A stretch of 64,000 bases of DNA, from assembly GCF_902497745.1 (NCBI RefSeq), contig NZ_CABVHJ010000022.1:62001-126000 (forward strand), written 5' to 3'. This document shows positions 36,830 through 45,161 of this stretch, piece by piece; within the stretch, counting starts at the first letter, position 1, and each line of letters starts with the position of its first letter. Source of the DNA: Pseudomonas fluorescens (GTDB taxonomy: Bacteria > Pseudomonadota > Gammaproteobacteria > Pseudomonadales > Pseudomonadaceae). A program made the translations under genes and the position numbers. The notes beneath the pieces are model-generated. The model saw only the letters and a list, made by a program, of their open reading frames with translations, was not told the origin of the DNA and did no database searches.

Positions 36830-37498
36830 ATGGCCGGCCCGATCAAACTCGATTTTTCCGAGAAGTACGACGATCAACACGCGCAGAAATATCTGCGTAA
36901 GCACAAGGAAAGCCTTGGACGTCGGCTCTCTCACTGGCGTGATGAACAACTGGCTCGCAAGGCGCTGGCGCTGGTCGGCGAGCCGGGACTGGTGCTGGAT
37001 CTGCCCTGCGGTGCAGGGCGTTTCTGGCCACTGCTGGGTGAAAAGGCCAACCGGGTGATCATTGGCGCGGACAATTCCGAGTCGATGATCAAGACGGCCA
37101 TGCAGGCGCAACCGGCTGATGTGGTGAAACGGGTACAACCCTTGCACACATCTGCGTTCGACATTGCCTTGCCTGACAACGCCGTCGACAGCATTTTTTG
37201 CATGCGTCTGCTCCACCACATCGGTGAAGCCGAGCATCGCCGGGCGATTCTGCGCGAATTCGAGCGCGTCACCCGTGACAGTGTGATTGTTTCGCTGTGG
37301 GTCGACGGCAATTTCAAGGCCTGGAAACGTCAGCGTGCCGAGCGCAACCGTGACAAACGCGAGTATCAGAATCGCTATGTGTTACCGGCTGCTACGGTAG
37401 AAAAGGAGTTCGAGGAGGCGGGTTTTCGAATTCAGGAACAACTGGACTTTATTCCGCTCTATGCCATGTGGCGGGTTTACGTATTACGCAAGAGGTAA
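36830..37498 (+). CDS. Class I SAM-dependent methyltransferase, WarA-like
   Basis: The 222-residue protein has the SAM-binding motif I LVLDLPCGAGRF near residue 45, IGADNSESM (motif II) and a later SIFCMRLLHHIGEAEH. It is predicted to be cytoplasmic. The first gene of a unit after colS, controlled by the putative ColR box; in P. putida the corresponding gene warA lies downstream of colRS (from memory). ATG 36830 and GTG 36827 are both served by AGGAG; I use the ATG. A likely role is modification of LPS or another envelope component, inferred from its neighbours only. Confidence 0.82.
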   Translation: MAGPIKLDFSEKYDDQHAQKYLRKHKESLGRRLSHWRDEQLARKALALVGEPGLVLDLPCGAGRFWPLLGEKANRVIIGADNSESMIKTAMQAQPADVVKRVQPLHTSAFDIALPDNAVDSIFCMRLLHHIGEAEHRRAILREFERVTRDSVIVSLWVDGNFKAWKRQRAERNRDKREYQNRYVLPAATVEKEFEEAGFRIQEQLDFIPLYAMWRVYVLRKR

Positions 37499-37502
37499 CA
37501 GG

Positions 37503-38219
37503 ATGGCGGTGCAATTTGCAGCAGAAACGGATGTCGCTCCGCAAGATCGCTTCGACTACTACTGGGATCAGCGCGGCGATTGGGTAGAAGAGCCCAACGT
37601 GCGCCGGGGTGGCGAAAGCGGTGTGCAACGTATCGTTGGACGCGACGGACAACTGCTGTACGCCAAGCGTCAGACGGGTCATATCTACCGCAGTTGGTTG
37701 CACCCGTTTGGCCGTCCTACGGTTTTGCGCGAGCTGGATGCGCTGACCGGCGTCAGCAAACTCGGGGTTCGCGTGCCGGAAATCGTTTTCTGCGGCGCCC
37801 AGCCTGATCCGCAGCACAAATGGCGCGCACTGCTGGTGACCAAGTCCCTGGACGGTTTTCAGGAACTGGAACACTGGCTGGCCGCTGCCGGTGGTCGTGA
37901 TCAGTGTGGCGACGTGGTTTATGAGCGTGTGCTCAAAGACCTCGCCGAAAATCTCGCGCGCATGCACAAAGGCCGCTGGCAGCACAGCTGCATCTACATC
38001 AAGCATGTATTTGTGCGGGTGACGGGCGAGGGCGAGTCGGCCAAGGTCGAGGTTGCCTTGATCGATCTGGAGAAATGCCGCCAGCGTCTGACCGCCTATC
38101 GCGCCGCTTCCCATGACATGAAGCAATTGCGCCGCCATTCGTCGTTCCGCGACGCGGACTGGAAAAAACTCGTCTACTTTTATGAGACGGCGTTTGGCAG
38201 CGCTATCAAAGGTTTATAG
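37503..38219 (+). CDS. Lipopolysaccharide core kinase, InaA/WaaP family (WarB-like)
   Basis: A protein-kinase-fold enzyme that probably phosphorylates LPS core sugars. The 238 residues contain YAKRQTG (nucleotide-binding lysine), the stretch MHKGRWQHSCIYIKHVF in place of the catalytic loop and VALIDLEKCR (the DFG-like metal-binding part). InaA-family members are weak-acid-inducible in E. coli and linked to colRS in pseudomonads. ATG 37503, four bases after the methyltransferase stop, so cotranscribed and probably under ColR control. Confidence 0.87.
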   Translation: MAVQFAAETDVAPQDRFDYYWDQRGDWVEEPNVRRGGESGVQRIVGRDGQLLYAKRQTGHIYRSWLHPFGRPTVLRELDALTGVSKLGVRVPEIVFCGAQPDPQHKWRALLVTKSLDGFQELEHWLAAAGGRDQCGDVVYERVLKDLAENLARMHKGRWQHSCIYIKHVFVRVTGEGESAKVEVALIDLEKCRQRLTAYRAASHDMKQLRRHSSFRDADWKKLVYFYETAFGSAIKGL

Positions 38220-38221
38220 CG

Positions 38222-38449
38222 ATGAAACTAGAAATTGCACGAGGTTTGTTTTTGGTTGGAGCCTTGGCAGTTGCGTCATTGGCGGTGGCTGCCTGGGAGC
38301 AGCCTCGCATGCAGGTAATAGGCGCGTCCGTAGACGACGCCCACTGCGCAGTCCCACGGGTGGCAAAAGCCTCCGTGGCGACCAAACCCGATCATGATTT
38401 GTTGTTGTTCATGTTCGGACTTTCTCAAGGGATGAGGCCGCAAAGTTGA
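38222..38449 (+). CDS. Small exported protein of unknown function
   Basis: 75 residues with an N-terminal hydrophobic stretch (GLFLVGALAVASLAVAAW) that looks like a signal peptide or anchor, followed by about 50 polar residues with one cysteine (Cys42) and an MFGLSQGM segment near the end. I recognise no family. It starts two bases after the InaA-type kinase stop and is followed by a terminator, so it is the last gene of the putative ColR-controlled operon. It could be an envelope stress accessory protein; that is positional inference. Confidence 0.7.
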   Translation: MKLEIARGLFLVGALAVASLAVAAWEQPRMQVIGASVDDAHCAVPRVAKASVATKPDHDLLLFMFGLSQGMRPQS

Positions 38450-38467
38450 AACGATTGAAGCCCACAT

Positions 38468-38499
38468 AAAAGGCCTCGCAGTTGCGAGGCCTTTTTTTA
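38468..38499 (+). terminator. Terminator after the ColR-linked operon
   Basis: AAAAGGCCTCGCA and TGCGAGGCCTTTTTTT form a perfect stem with a T-run. Confidence 0.93.
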
Positions 38500-38512
38500 T
38501 GCAAGCAAGATC

Positions 38513-38580
38513 AAAGGATCGCAGCCTTCGGCAGCTCCTACATGGATAGGTGTAGGAGCTGCCGAAGGCTGCGATCTTTT
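38513..38580. repeat. Palindromic repeat doublet, family B
   Basis: GATCGCAGCCTTCGGCAGC and its inverse lie in arms of about 29 bases around a 10-base spacer. The element almost touches the 3' end of the RND pump gene. Other copies are at 42869, 48399 and 50816. Confidence 0.9.
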
Positions 38581-38584
38581 GCTT

Positions 38585-41500
38585 TCAAGGTTTATCGGGT
38601 TTCGCCAGCAGGGTGTACACGCACGGCAGGACGAACAGCGTAAACAACGTGCCAATCGACATCCCAGTGGCAATCACCATGCCGATATCAAAACGGCTGA
38701 CGGCCCCCGCACCCGTGGCCAGAATCAGCGGCACCATGCCAAACACCATCGCCGCTGTGGTCATCAGCACTGGCCGCAAACGAATCGCCGCCGCTTCCTC
38801 CACGGCTTCCCGCGCCGTCAGCCCCTTGTCCTTGCGCAACTGGTTGGCGAACTCGACGATCAGAATCCCGTGCTTGCTGATCAGGCCGATCAGCGTCACC
38901 AGCCCAACTTGGGTGTAGATGTTCATGCTTGACCAACCGAGGAACAGCGGAATCAGCGCGCCGCAGATCGACAACGGCACCGTCACCAGAATCACCAGCG
39001 GATCGCGGAAGCTCTCGAACTGCGCCGCCAGCACCAGAAAGATAATCGCCAGCGCCAAGGCAAACGTCACCCACAGCGCGCTGCCTTCCTGAACGAACTG
39101 GCGTGAGGCGCCGCCATAGTCGAAGGCAAACCCGGCCGGCGCTTCTTCCCGGGCGATCTGCAACACGGTGTCGATGGCTTCGCCCATGCTCACCAACGGG
39201 AACCCGGAAATCTTCGCCGCGTTGAGCTGCTGGAACTGGTTGAGCTGGCGCGGTCGTGCGCGGTCACTGACCTTGATCAGCGTCGACAACGGCAACAATT
39301 CGCCCTGAGTGTTTTTCACGTAGTAGTTGTTCAGCCAGTCCGGGTTGTCGCGGTACGGCCGTTCGACCTGAGCGATCACCTTGTAGCTGCGGCCTTCGAT
39401 GGTGAAGCGGTTGATTTCCGCCTCGCCGAGCAATGTCGCCAGCGTGCCGCCAAGGTCCAGCATCGATACGCCCATCTGCGCCGCTTTGGCGCGGTCGATA
39501 TCGACGACAACTTCAGGTTTGTCGAACGCCAGATCGAGGTCGAAGAAGGCGAACTTGCCCGATTCCATGGCGCGCTTCTTGATCCTGTCGGCCACTTGCA
39601 GCAGCAATTCGTAGTCGTTGGCGGTGTTGACCACGAATTCGAACGGCAAGCCTTCGCCAGTACCGGGCAGGGAAGGCAGGTTGAAACCGAAAATCTGCAG
39701 GCCGGGGATGCCTTCAAGTCTGCCCTGCACCTCGGGAAGGATTTCCATCTGCGTACGGCTGCGCTCGTTCCATGGTTTGAGCAGGAAACCCCCGATGCCC
39801 GCCTGCACACCGTTGTAGCCGTTGATCTGGAACGAGGAGTAGTACTCGGGGAAGTCCTTGAAGATCTTGATGAATTCGTCGGTGTAGGTGCTCAGGTAAT
39901 CAAGGTTGGTTGGCTGCGGCGCAGTGGCCATCATGAAAATGATGCCCTGGTCTTCGTCCGGGGCCAGTTCCGATTTGGTGAACTTGAGAAACACCGGGAT
40001 CAGGCACAACACGATCACCGCGAACACCAGCACCACCGGCCGCGTGTTCAGCGTGCCATGGAGCATGCTCTGATAGCGGCGCTTGAGACCTTCGAAGATG
40101 CGGTCGAGGCGGTGCGCCAGGCCGCTGGGGTTTTCCTCGTGGCGCAGCAAAAACGCGCACATCATCGGCGACAGGGTCAGGGCGACGATTCCGGAAATCA
40201 CCACCGCACCGGCGAGGGTCAGGGCAAACTCCTTGAACAACGCCCCGGTCAGCCCGGTGAGGAAACCGATCGGCGCATACACCGCCGCCAGGGTGATGGT
40301 CATCGACACCACCGGCATGGCGATTTCCCGCGCGCCTTCCAGCGCCGCATCAAACGGCGTCTTGCCTTCCTCGATGTGCCGGTGGATGTTCTCCACCACG
40401 ACAATCGCATCGTCGACCACCAGACCGATGGCCAGCACCATCGCCAGCAGCGTCAGCAGGTTCATCGAGTAGCCCATCATCTGCATGAAGAACATCACGC
40501 CAATCATCGACAGCGGAATGGTCACCACCGGGATCACCACCGAGCGCAGTGCGCCGAGGAACAGGAACACCACAACGATGACGATCAGCACCGCCTCGAA
40601 CAGGGTTTTCACCACTTCGTCGATGGACGCCTGAATGAACAGCGTGGCGTCGTAGGCGATCTCGCTTTTCAGGTTCGGCGGTAGCTGCGCTTCCAGCTCG
40701 GGCATCAGCTTGCGCACTTCCTTGATCACATCCAGCGGGTTGGCGCCGGGGGTGGCCTTGATGCCGATGTACACCGACGGCGTGCCGCCGAAGGAGCTGA
40801 TCGAGTCGTAGTTTTCCGCGCCCATTTCCACCCGCGCGACATCGCTGAGCAGCACCCGGCTGTTGCCACTGACCTTGAGCGGAATCGCCGCAAAAGCCTC
40901 GGCGGATTTCAGCTCGGTGTTGGCGTTGATGCTGGTGACCACGTACTCGCCTTTCACTTCACCGGCGGCGGAGAGGAAGTTGTACTGGCGCACGGCGTTG
41001 GTCACATCGCTGGCGCTGAGACCGAAACCGGCGAGTTTCACCGGGTCGAGCCACAGGCGCATGGCGAACACCTGATTACCGAGAATCTCCGCTTCGGCCA
41101 TGCCCGGCAGCGTTGCCAGTTTTGGCTGGATCACTCGTGACAGGTAGTCGGTGATCTGCGGGTTGCTCAAGTCCTTGCTGAAGAAACTGATGTACATCAG
41201 CGCCGAGGCGTCGGCAGACTCTTTGCTCAGCACCGGGTCTTCGGCGTCCTGCGGCAGCTTGTTCTTCACCTCGTTGGCCTTGGCCAGCAGCTCGGTGAAC
41301 AAGCGGTCGGTGTTCGAGCCGATGCGTGCGTAGATCGAAATCACCGAGAAGTTCTGCCGGCTGACCGAGGTCATGTAGTCGATGCCCTCGGCGCTGGCCA
41401 GGCTCTGCTGCATCGGCTGGGTGATGTAACCCTGAATGGTTTCGGCGTTGGCCCCGGGGTAGGCGGTGGTCACCGTGATCAGGGCGTTTTCCATTTGCGG

Positions 41501-41611
41501 GTATTGGCGCAGCGGCAACTTGCTCCAGGCCTGAAAGCCGAGCAATACAATCAACAGGCTGACCACAGTGGCGAGCACCGGGCGGCGGATGAACGGATCG
41601 GTAAAAGCCAT
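38585..41611 (-). CDS. RND multidrug efflux transporter, MexW/MexI-like inner membrane pump
   Basis: A 1008-residue trimeric proton-driven pump of the HAE1 class. It has the first membrane helix with LIVLLGFQAW, two large periplasmic loops, the proton-relay pair Asp-Asp in GLVVDDAIVVVENIHR near residue 400, and the duplicated second half. Located 13 bases downstream of its adaptor on the same strand, without an outer-membrane channel gene, so it likely uses OprM or TolC-type channels encoded elsewhere. Gene order near colRS and bifA is like that of mexVW in P. aeruginosa (from memory). Confidence 0.9.
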   Translation of the reverse strand: MAFTDPFIRRPVLATVVSLLIVLLGFQAWSKLPLRQYPQMENALITVTTAYPGANAETIQGYITQPMQQSLASAEGIDYMTSVSRQNFSVISIYARIGSNTDRLFTELLAKANEVKNKLPQDAEDPVLSKESADASALMYISFFSKDLSNPQITDYLSRVIQPKLATLPGMAEAEILGNQVFAMRLWLDPVKLAGFGLSASDVTNAVRQYNFLSAAGEVKGEYVVTSINANTELKSAEAFAAIPLKVSGNSRVLLSDVARVEMGAENYDSISSFGGTPSVYIGIKATPGANPLDVIKEVRKLMPELEAQLPPNLKSEIAYDATLFIQASIDEVVKTLFEAVLIVIVVVFLFLGALRSVVIPVVTIPLSMIGVMFFMQMMGYSMNLLTLLAMVLAIGLVVDDAIVVVENIHRHIEEGKTPFDAALEGAREIAMPVVSMTITLAAVYAPIGFLTGLTGALFKEFALTLAGAVVISGIVALTLSPMMCAFLLRHEENPSGLAHRLDRIFEGLKRRYQSMLHGTLNTRPVVLVFAVIVLCLIPVFLKFTKSELAPDEDQGIIFMMATAPQPTNLDYLSTYTDEFIKIFKDFPEYYSSFQINGYNGVQAGIGGFLLKPWNERSRTQMEILPEVQGRLEGIPGLQIFGFNLPSLPGTGEGLPFEFVVNTANDYELLLQVADRIKKRAMESGKFAFFDLDLAFDKPEVVVDIDRAKAAQMGVSMLDLGGTLATLLGEAEINRFTIEGRSYKVIAQVERPYRDNPDWLNNYYVKNTQGELLPLSTLIKVSDRARPRQLNQFQQLNAAKISGFPLVSMGEAIDTVLQIAREEAPAGFAFDYGGASRQFVQEGSALWVTFALALAIIFLVLAAQFESFRDPLVILVTVPLSICGALIPLFLGWSSMNIYTQVGLVTLIGLISKHGILIVEFANQLRKDKGLTAREAVEEAAAIRLRPVLMTTAAMVFGMVPLILATGAGAVSRFDIGMVIATGMSIGTLFTLFVLPCVYTLLAKPDKP

Positions 41612-41624
41612 GGGGATTCCTTGA

Positions 41625-42773
41625 TCAGTCGGCGCGAGGCGGACTGTTCTGCTCGCCGAGGGTCTTGTCGTCGCTGATGGCGATGTGTGCGCCGTTGTCC
41701 AGTTTGATCTGGCCAGCCGTCACCACTTGTTCGCCGCTCTGCACGCCCTTGTTGATCATCACCAGGCCATCGCGGCGTTCACCGGTTTCGATGAAACGGC
41801 GTTCGGCGATCAGCACCGGTTGGCCCTTGTCATCCTTTTCGACGCTGCCATCTTCGGCTTTCTTCTGCCCGACCACGTAGATCGAGTTGCCGTAGAGGGT
41901 GTAGGTGATCGCGCTTTCCGGCACCACGATATGTTTCTGCGGGTCGGGCAGCAGCACTTCAAGGCTGGTGAACATGCCCGGCAGCAGTTTGCCGTCGGGG
42001 TTGGCCAGGGTGGCGCGGATCAGAATGTTGCGCGTGGTGCTTTCGACGATCGGGTTGATCGCGCTGATCTTGCCGGCGAAATTTTGCCCGGGGTAAGCCG
42101 AAACCGAGATCTGTACGGGTTGGCCGATGGCCAGTTTCGGCACCGATTGTTCGGGCAGGTAGAAGTCGGCGTAGAGGCTGCTCAAATCCTGCAACGTAGC
42201 GATTTTGGTGCCGCTGGCGAGGTAGTCGCCGACATCGACCTGACGGATGCCGATGGTGCCGCTGAACGGCGCGAGGATGCGTTTTTTTGCCAGCGAGGCG
42301 TTGAGCTGATTGACCGTGGCCTTGTTCTTTTGCAGAACCGCCGAGAGCCGGTCGTACTCGCCTTTGGAAATGGCACGGCTATCGACCAGTTGGCTGCCAC
42401 GACCGAAGTCCAGTTGCGCCAGACCCAGATCAGCCTTGGCGGTTTCCAGCAGGGCGGTCTCGACGGCGCTGTCGAGTTGCAGCAAAGGTTGCCCGGCCTT
42501 GACCTTCTGTCCGGATTCGAATTTGAGCTCGGTGACGGTGCCGGCGACTTCCAGGCTCAACTCGACACCTTGTAGCGCCTTGAGCGTGCCGACGGTTGGC
42601 AGGCGCAGCTGCCATGGCTGCTCGCTGGCGTTGGCCACGGCGACGCTGATCGGCGGTTTCGGCTTGGAAAAGCCCTGGATCATCGTGTAGATCGAAAAGG
42701 CTTTGTACCCGCCCAGCACCAGGACGATCAACAAAACAACACCCAACATGATCAGCATGCGGCGACGCAGCAT
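41625..42773 (-). CDS. RND efflux periplasmic adaptor (MexV/MexH-like)
   Basis: A membrane-fusion protein that links the RND pump to an outer-membrane channel. The 382 residues have an N-terminal signal-anchor (MLIMLGVVLLIVLVLGG), a lipoyl/barrel-sandwich part with VAGTVTELKFESGQKV and ILAPFSGTIGIRQVDVG, an alpha hairpin between and a beta-barrel with LPGMFTSLEV. No lipobox cysteine is present, so it is membrane-anchored rather than acylated. First gene of the two-gene pump unit. No local regulator gene is adjacent. Confidence 0.9.
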   Translation of the reverse strand: MLRRRMLIMLGVVLLIVLVLGGYKAFSIYTMIQGFSKPKPPISVAVANASEQPWQLRLPTVGTLKALQGVELSLEVAGTVTELKFESGQKVKAGQPLLQLDSAVETALLETAKADLGLAQLDFGRGSQLVDSRAISKGEYDRLSAVLQKNKATVNQLNASLAKKRILAPFSGTIGIRQVDVGDYLASGTKIATLQDLSSLYADFYLPEQSVPKLAIGQPVQISVSAYPGQNFAGKISAINPIVESTTRNILIRATLANPDGKLLPGMFTSLEVLLPDPQKHIVVPESAITYTLYGNSIYVVGQKKAEDGSVEKDDKGQPVLIAERRFIETGERRDGLVMINKGVQSGEQVVTAGQIKLDNGAHIAISDDKTLGEQNSPPRAD

Positions 42774-42868
42774 ATTTCCAGTTCCTTGGATAAATCAGGT
42801 GAGACAGGCGGGCACATTACTCCGAGTACAGGGGGGATTCCAACTGGCAGTTCTTACAGGGGGGAGCA

Positions 42869-42945
42869 AAAAGATCGCAGCCTGCGGCAGCTCCTACAGT
42901 AAAGGGTGATATCCCTGTAGGAGCTGCCGCAGGCTGCGATCTTTT
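42869..42945. repeat. Palindromic repeat doublet, family B
   Basis: GATCGCAGCCTGCGGCAGC and its inverse, about 20 bases apart, upstream of the efflux adaptor and just after the DUF1513 gene. Confidence 0.9.
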
Positions 42946-42954
42946 AAAGGTGCT

Positions 42955-44055
42955 TCAGGCCATCAAGTGCAAATGGTTGTCCCAGAGCCCCGCCGGCAAT
43001 TCCAGCGGCTTGGCCAACAACTCATCCTGGCGGCAATCGTAGTAACGGCAACGGCCTTGGCCGGAGGTCACGACAAAGCCGTCCTTCACTGCACCGACAC
43101 CGGCGCAATCTGGCAACGGCGCATCGAGGCGCACTTCGCCGCTGTCCAGATCCCAGATGAAGAAGCGATTGCCACGCGGCGCCGTCAGCGCGACCAGGCG
43201 CAAGTCGCTATGCACGGCAACACTGGCGGTGTAATGCCCCATCGACTGCAACTGATGCTCCGGCACCGGGAAGGCCACGAACGGCTGCCCCGGACGTTTG
43301 ATCGCCAGCAACTCCGAACGCTCATGCGAGGCGCCCATGAATTGCTGACCGGCAACGATGGTGCCGTCGCTGGCGATGCCCAGATGACGCACGCTGTTCA
43401 TCTGCTGGGCGAGGGTTTCCTTGCTCAACAAAGTACCGTCGCGCTGCATCAGGACCAGGCTCGGCTCCATGGCGTTGAGGTTCATGTCGACGCGGCTTTC
43501 CGCCTCGGTGCGAATCCCGCCATTGGCCACCACCAGCGTCTCGCCATCGGGCATCCACGACACCTGATGCGGGCCGAGGCCGTGGGTGGAAATCTCACCG
43601 CTGTGCACCAGCCGCTCGCCTTCAAACTTGTACACGCCGAGCAAACCACGACCGGGATCGGTGGTGTCGTTCTCGGTGGCGTACAGGTATTCGCCGTCCT
43701 TGTGTACCACGGCGTGACCGTAGAAGTGCCGGTTCGGCTGCGAGGTCACCGTCTGCAGCAACTTACCGTCGCGCAGGTCGATCAGGTAGCTTTCGGTGCC
43801 CGGGCGACGTGCGACAAACAGCGCGATTGGCTGCGTCGGGTGATTGATGATGTCGTGGCAACGCTGGCCGACTTCGGTGGCGAACACCCGGGTGCCGTCC
43901 AGCCGATAACCGACGGCGTAGTGCTTGCCGTCGGTGTCGTCGCGCGCCGACAGCAACAGCGGGCTCTGATCCTTGCGTTTGAACAGCGTCCAGCCGCCCA
44001 GCGTCACTGCTCCCAGCAGTGCACTACCTAAAGTCAGAACCTGACGTCGCAGCAT
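42955..44055 (-). CDS. DUF1513-family exported beta-propeller protein
   Basis: An exported protein of the DUF1513 family, probably a seven-bladed propeller, with no known activity. The 366 residues begin MLRRQVLTLGSALLG, a twin-arginine-like signal, and repeats such as FYGHAVVHKDGEYLYATEN and GLGPHQVSWMPDGETLVVA mark blades. I prefer the ATG at 44053-44055, behind GAGGG, over one five codons upstream that overlaps the previous stop. It is the last gene of a chain with an imelysin-like lipoprotein and a di-heme protein, which suggests a role in iron handling at the periplasm. Confidence 0.8.
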   Translation of the reverse strand: MLRRQVLTLGSALLGAVTLGGWTLFKRKDQSPLLLSARDDTDGKHYAVGYRLDGTRVFATEVGQRCHDIINHPTQPIALFVARRPGTESYLIDLRDGKLLQTVTSQPNRHFYGHAVVHKDGEYLYATENDTTDPGRGLLGVYKFEGERLVHSGEISTHGLGPHQVSWMPDGETLVVANGGIRTEAESRVDMNLNAMEPSLVLMQRDGTLLSKETLAQQMNSVRHLGIASDGTIVAGQQFMGASHERSELLAIKRPGQPFVAFPVPEHQLQSMGHYTASVAVHSDLRLVALTAPRGNRFFIWDLDSGEVRLDAPLPDCAGVGAVKDGFVVTSGQGRCRYYDCRQDELLAKPLELPAGLWDNHLHLMA

Positions 44056-44069
44056 GGCAGTTGCCCTCA

Positions 44070-45134
44070 TCAGTCACCGTCGTTGGCGTTGAAGCCCAGT
44101 TGGATGCCCAGCGCCTTGGCCAGTTCGCCTTCGTGCAGGCGATGGACGACGTTGAGGCTGTCGTAGATATCGTTCAGTTGTTGACGACCGGCGTCGTCTT
44201 CAAGCATTTCGCCGAGCGAACGCTGGGTGCTGTCGAACAGTTTCAGCGAAGCGGCGTAAGCGGCATCGATTTTGTCGGCCAATGGCTTTTGCTCAGCCGG
44301 CAACAGACCGCGCAGGCCTTTGTTGTCGACGCCTTCCCAGACGGTTTTGGCGGCGGCGAGACTGGCCTCCAGCGCGGTGAGGGACGACTGGCTGCGCCAT
44401 GCATCAGCCTGGAATGGCTGTGGCACACCTTTGCTCTGGCGACCCATTGGCGTGCCGAGCTTTTTCTTCAGGGTGTCCAGCGCGGTGACTTGCACGCGCA
44501 GCAGATCGGCGATCGCTTCGTGGGAGTCGGCGTAGCGCTGGTTGGGGAACTTGGTCATCTGCGCGAGCATGCCGTCGGTGTTGTTCCAGTTCTGCAGAAT
44601 CTCTTCAGCCAGTTGCTTCTGGCGCTCGCCAATGGCGATCAGCAGTGGGCAGTATTTGGCTTTTTGTTCTTCGTTGGCCACGTCAGGTTTGGCGTCGAAC
44701 AGGATGTATTCGTAGGCCGACAGGCCTTGCACGACAACGCTGGATTTGGCCAGTGCGGCGGCATCGATCTGCGGTTGCGCGACCACCAGTTGCTCGACCT
44801 GACGGCCGACGAGGTTTTTCTTGTCCGGCCAGAACTGCACCTGCCACGAACGGTTGCCCTCGGCCAGCGGCCCGATCAGCAGCGGTTGCAACTCGGCCCA
44901 GGCTTTCTGTGCATGCAGGAAGTCGGCGCGGGCGGTTTCCAGGGTTTCTTTGCCCTGGCAGTAGGCGAGGGCGCTGACCGCCAGTTGCTTGTCGGCTTCG
45001 ACCCAACGGGTGTAGGTCGGCAGGATCACCGATTTGGCGATGGCCGCCGAGGTGACCGCTTGCGGATCCTGTGGCGAGCAAGCGCCGAGGGCGAGGGCGG
45101 CAAGGCTGGTGAACAGTAGCTTGGGACGGAACAT
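44070..45134 (-). CDS. Imelysin-family lipoprotein lacking the GxHxxE histidine
   Basis: A lipoprotein of the imelysin (peptidase M75/EfeO/IrpA) family, which acts in periplasmic or outer-membrane iron uptake. The signal peptide ends LALGAC with lipobox Cys19. The family motif GxHxxE, intact in the IcmP-like protein nearby (GYHAIEF), is here GLSAYEY, so the histidine is missing. 354 residues. It overlaps the DUF1513 region and lies 27 bases downstream of the di-heme gene, so the three are one transcription unit. Confidence 0.83.
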   Translation of the reverse strand: MFRPKLLFTSLAALALGACSPQDPQAVTSAAIAKSVILPTYTRWVEADKQLAVSALAYCQGKETLETARADFLHAQKAWAELQPLLIGPLAEGNRSWQVQFWPDKKNLVGRQVEQLVVAQPQIDAAALAKSSVVVQGLSAYEYILFDAKPDVANEEQKAKYCPLLIAIGERQKQLAEEILQNWNNTDGMLAQMTKFPNQRYADSHEAIADLLRVQVTALDTLKKKLGTPMGRQSKGVPQPFQADAWRSQSSLTALEASLAAAKTVWEGVDNKGLRGLLPAEQKPLADKIDAAYAASLKLFDSTQRSLGEMLEDDAGRQQLNDIYDSLNVVHRLHEGELAKALGIQLGFNANDGD

Positions 45135-45161
45135 GTCGGGCTCCCGATTCTTTATCAGTGT

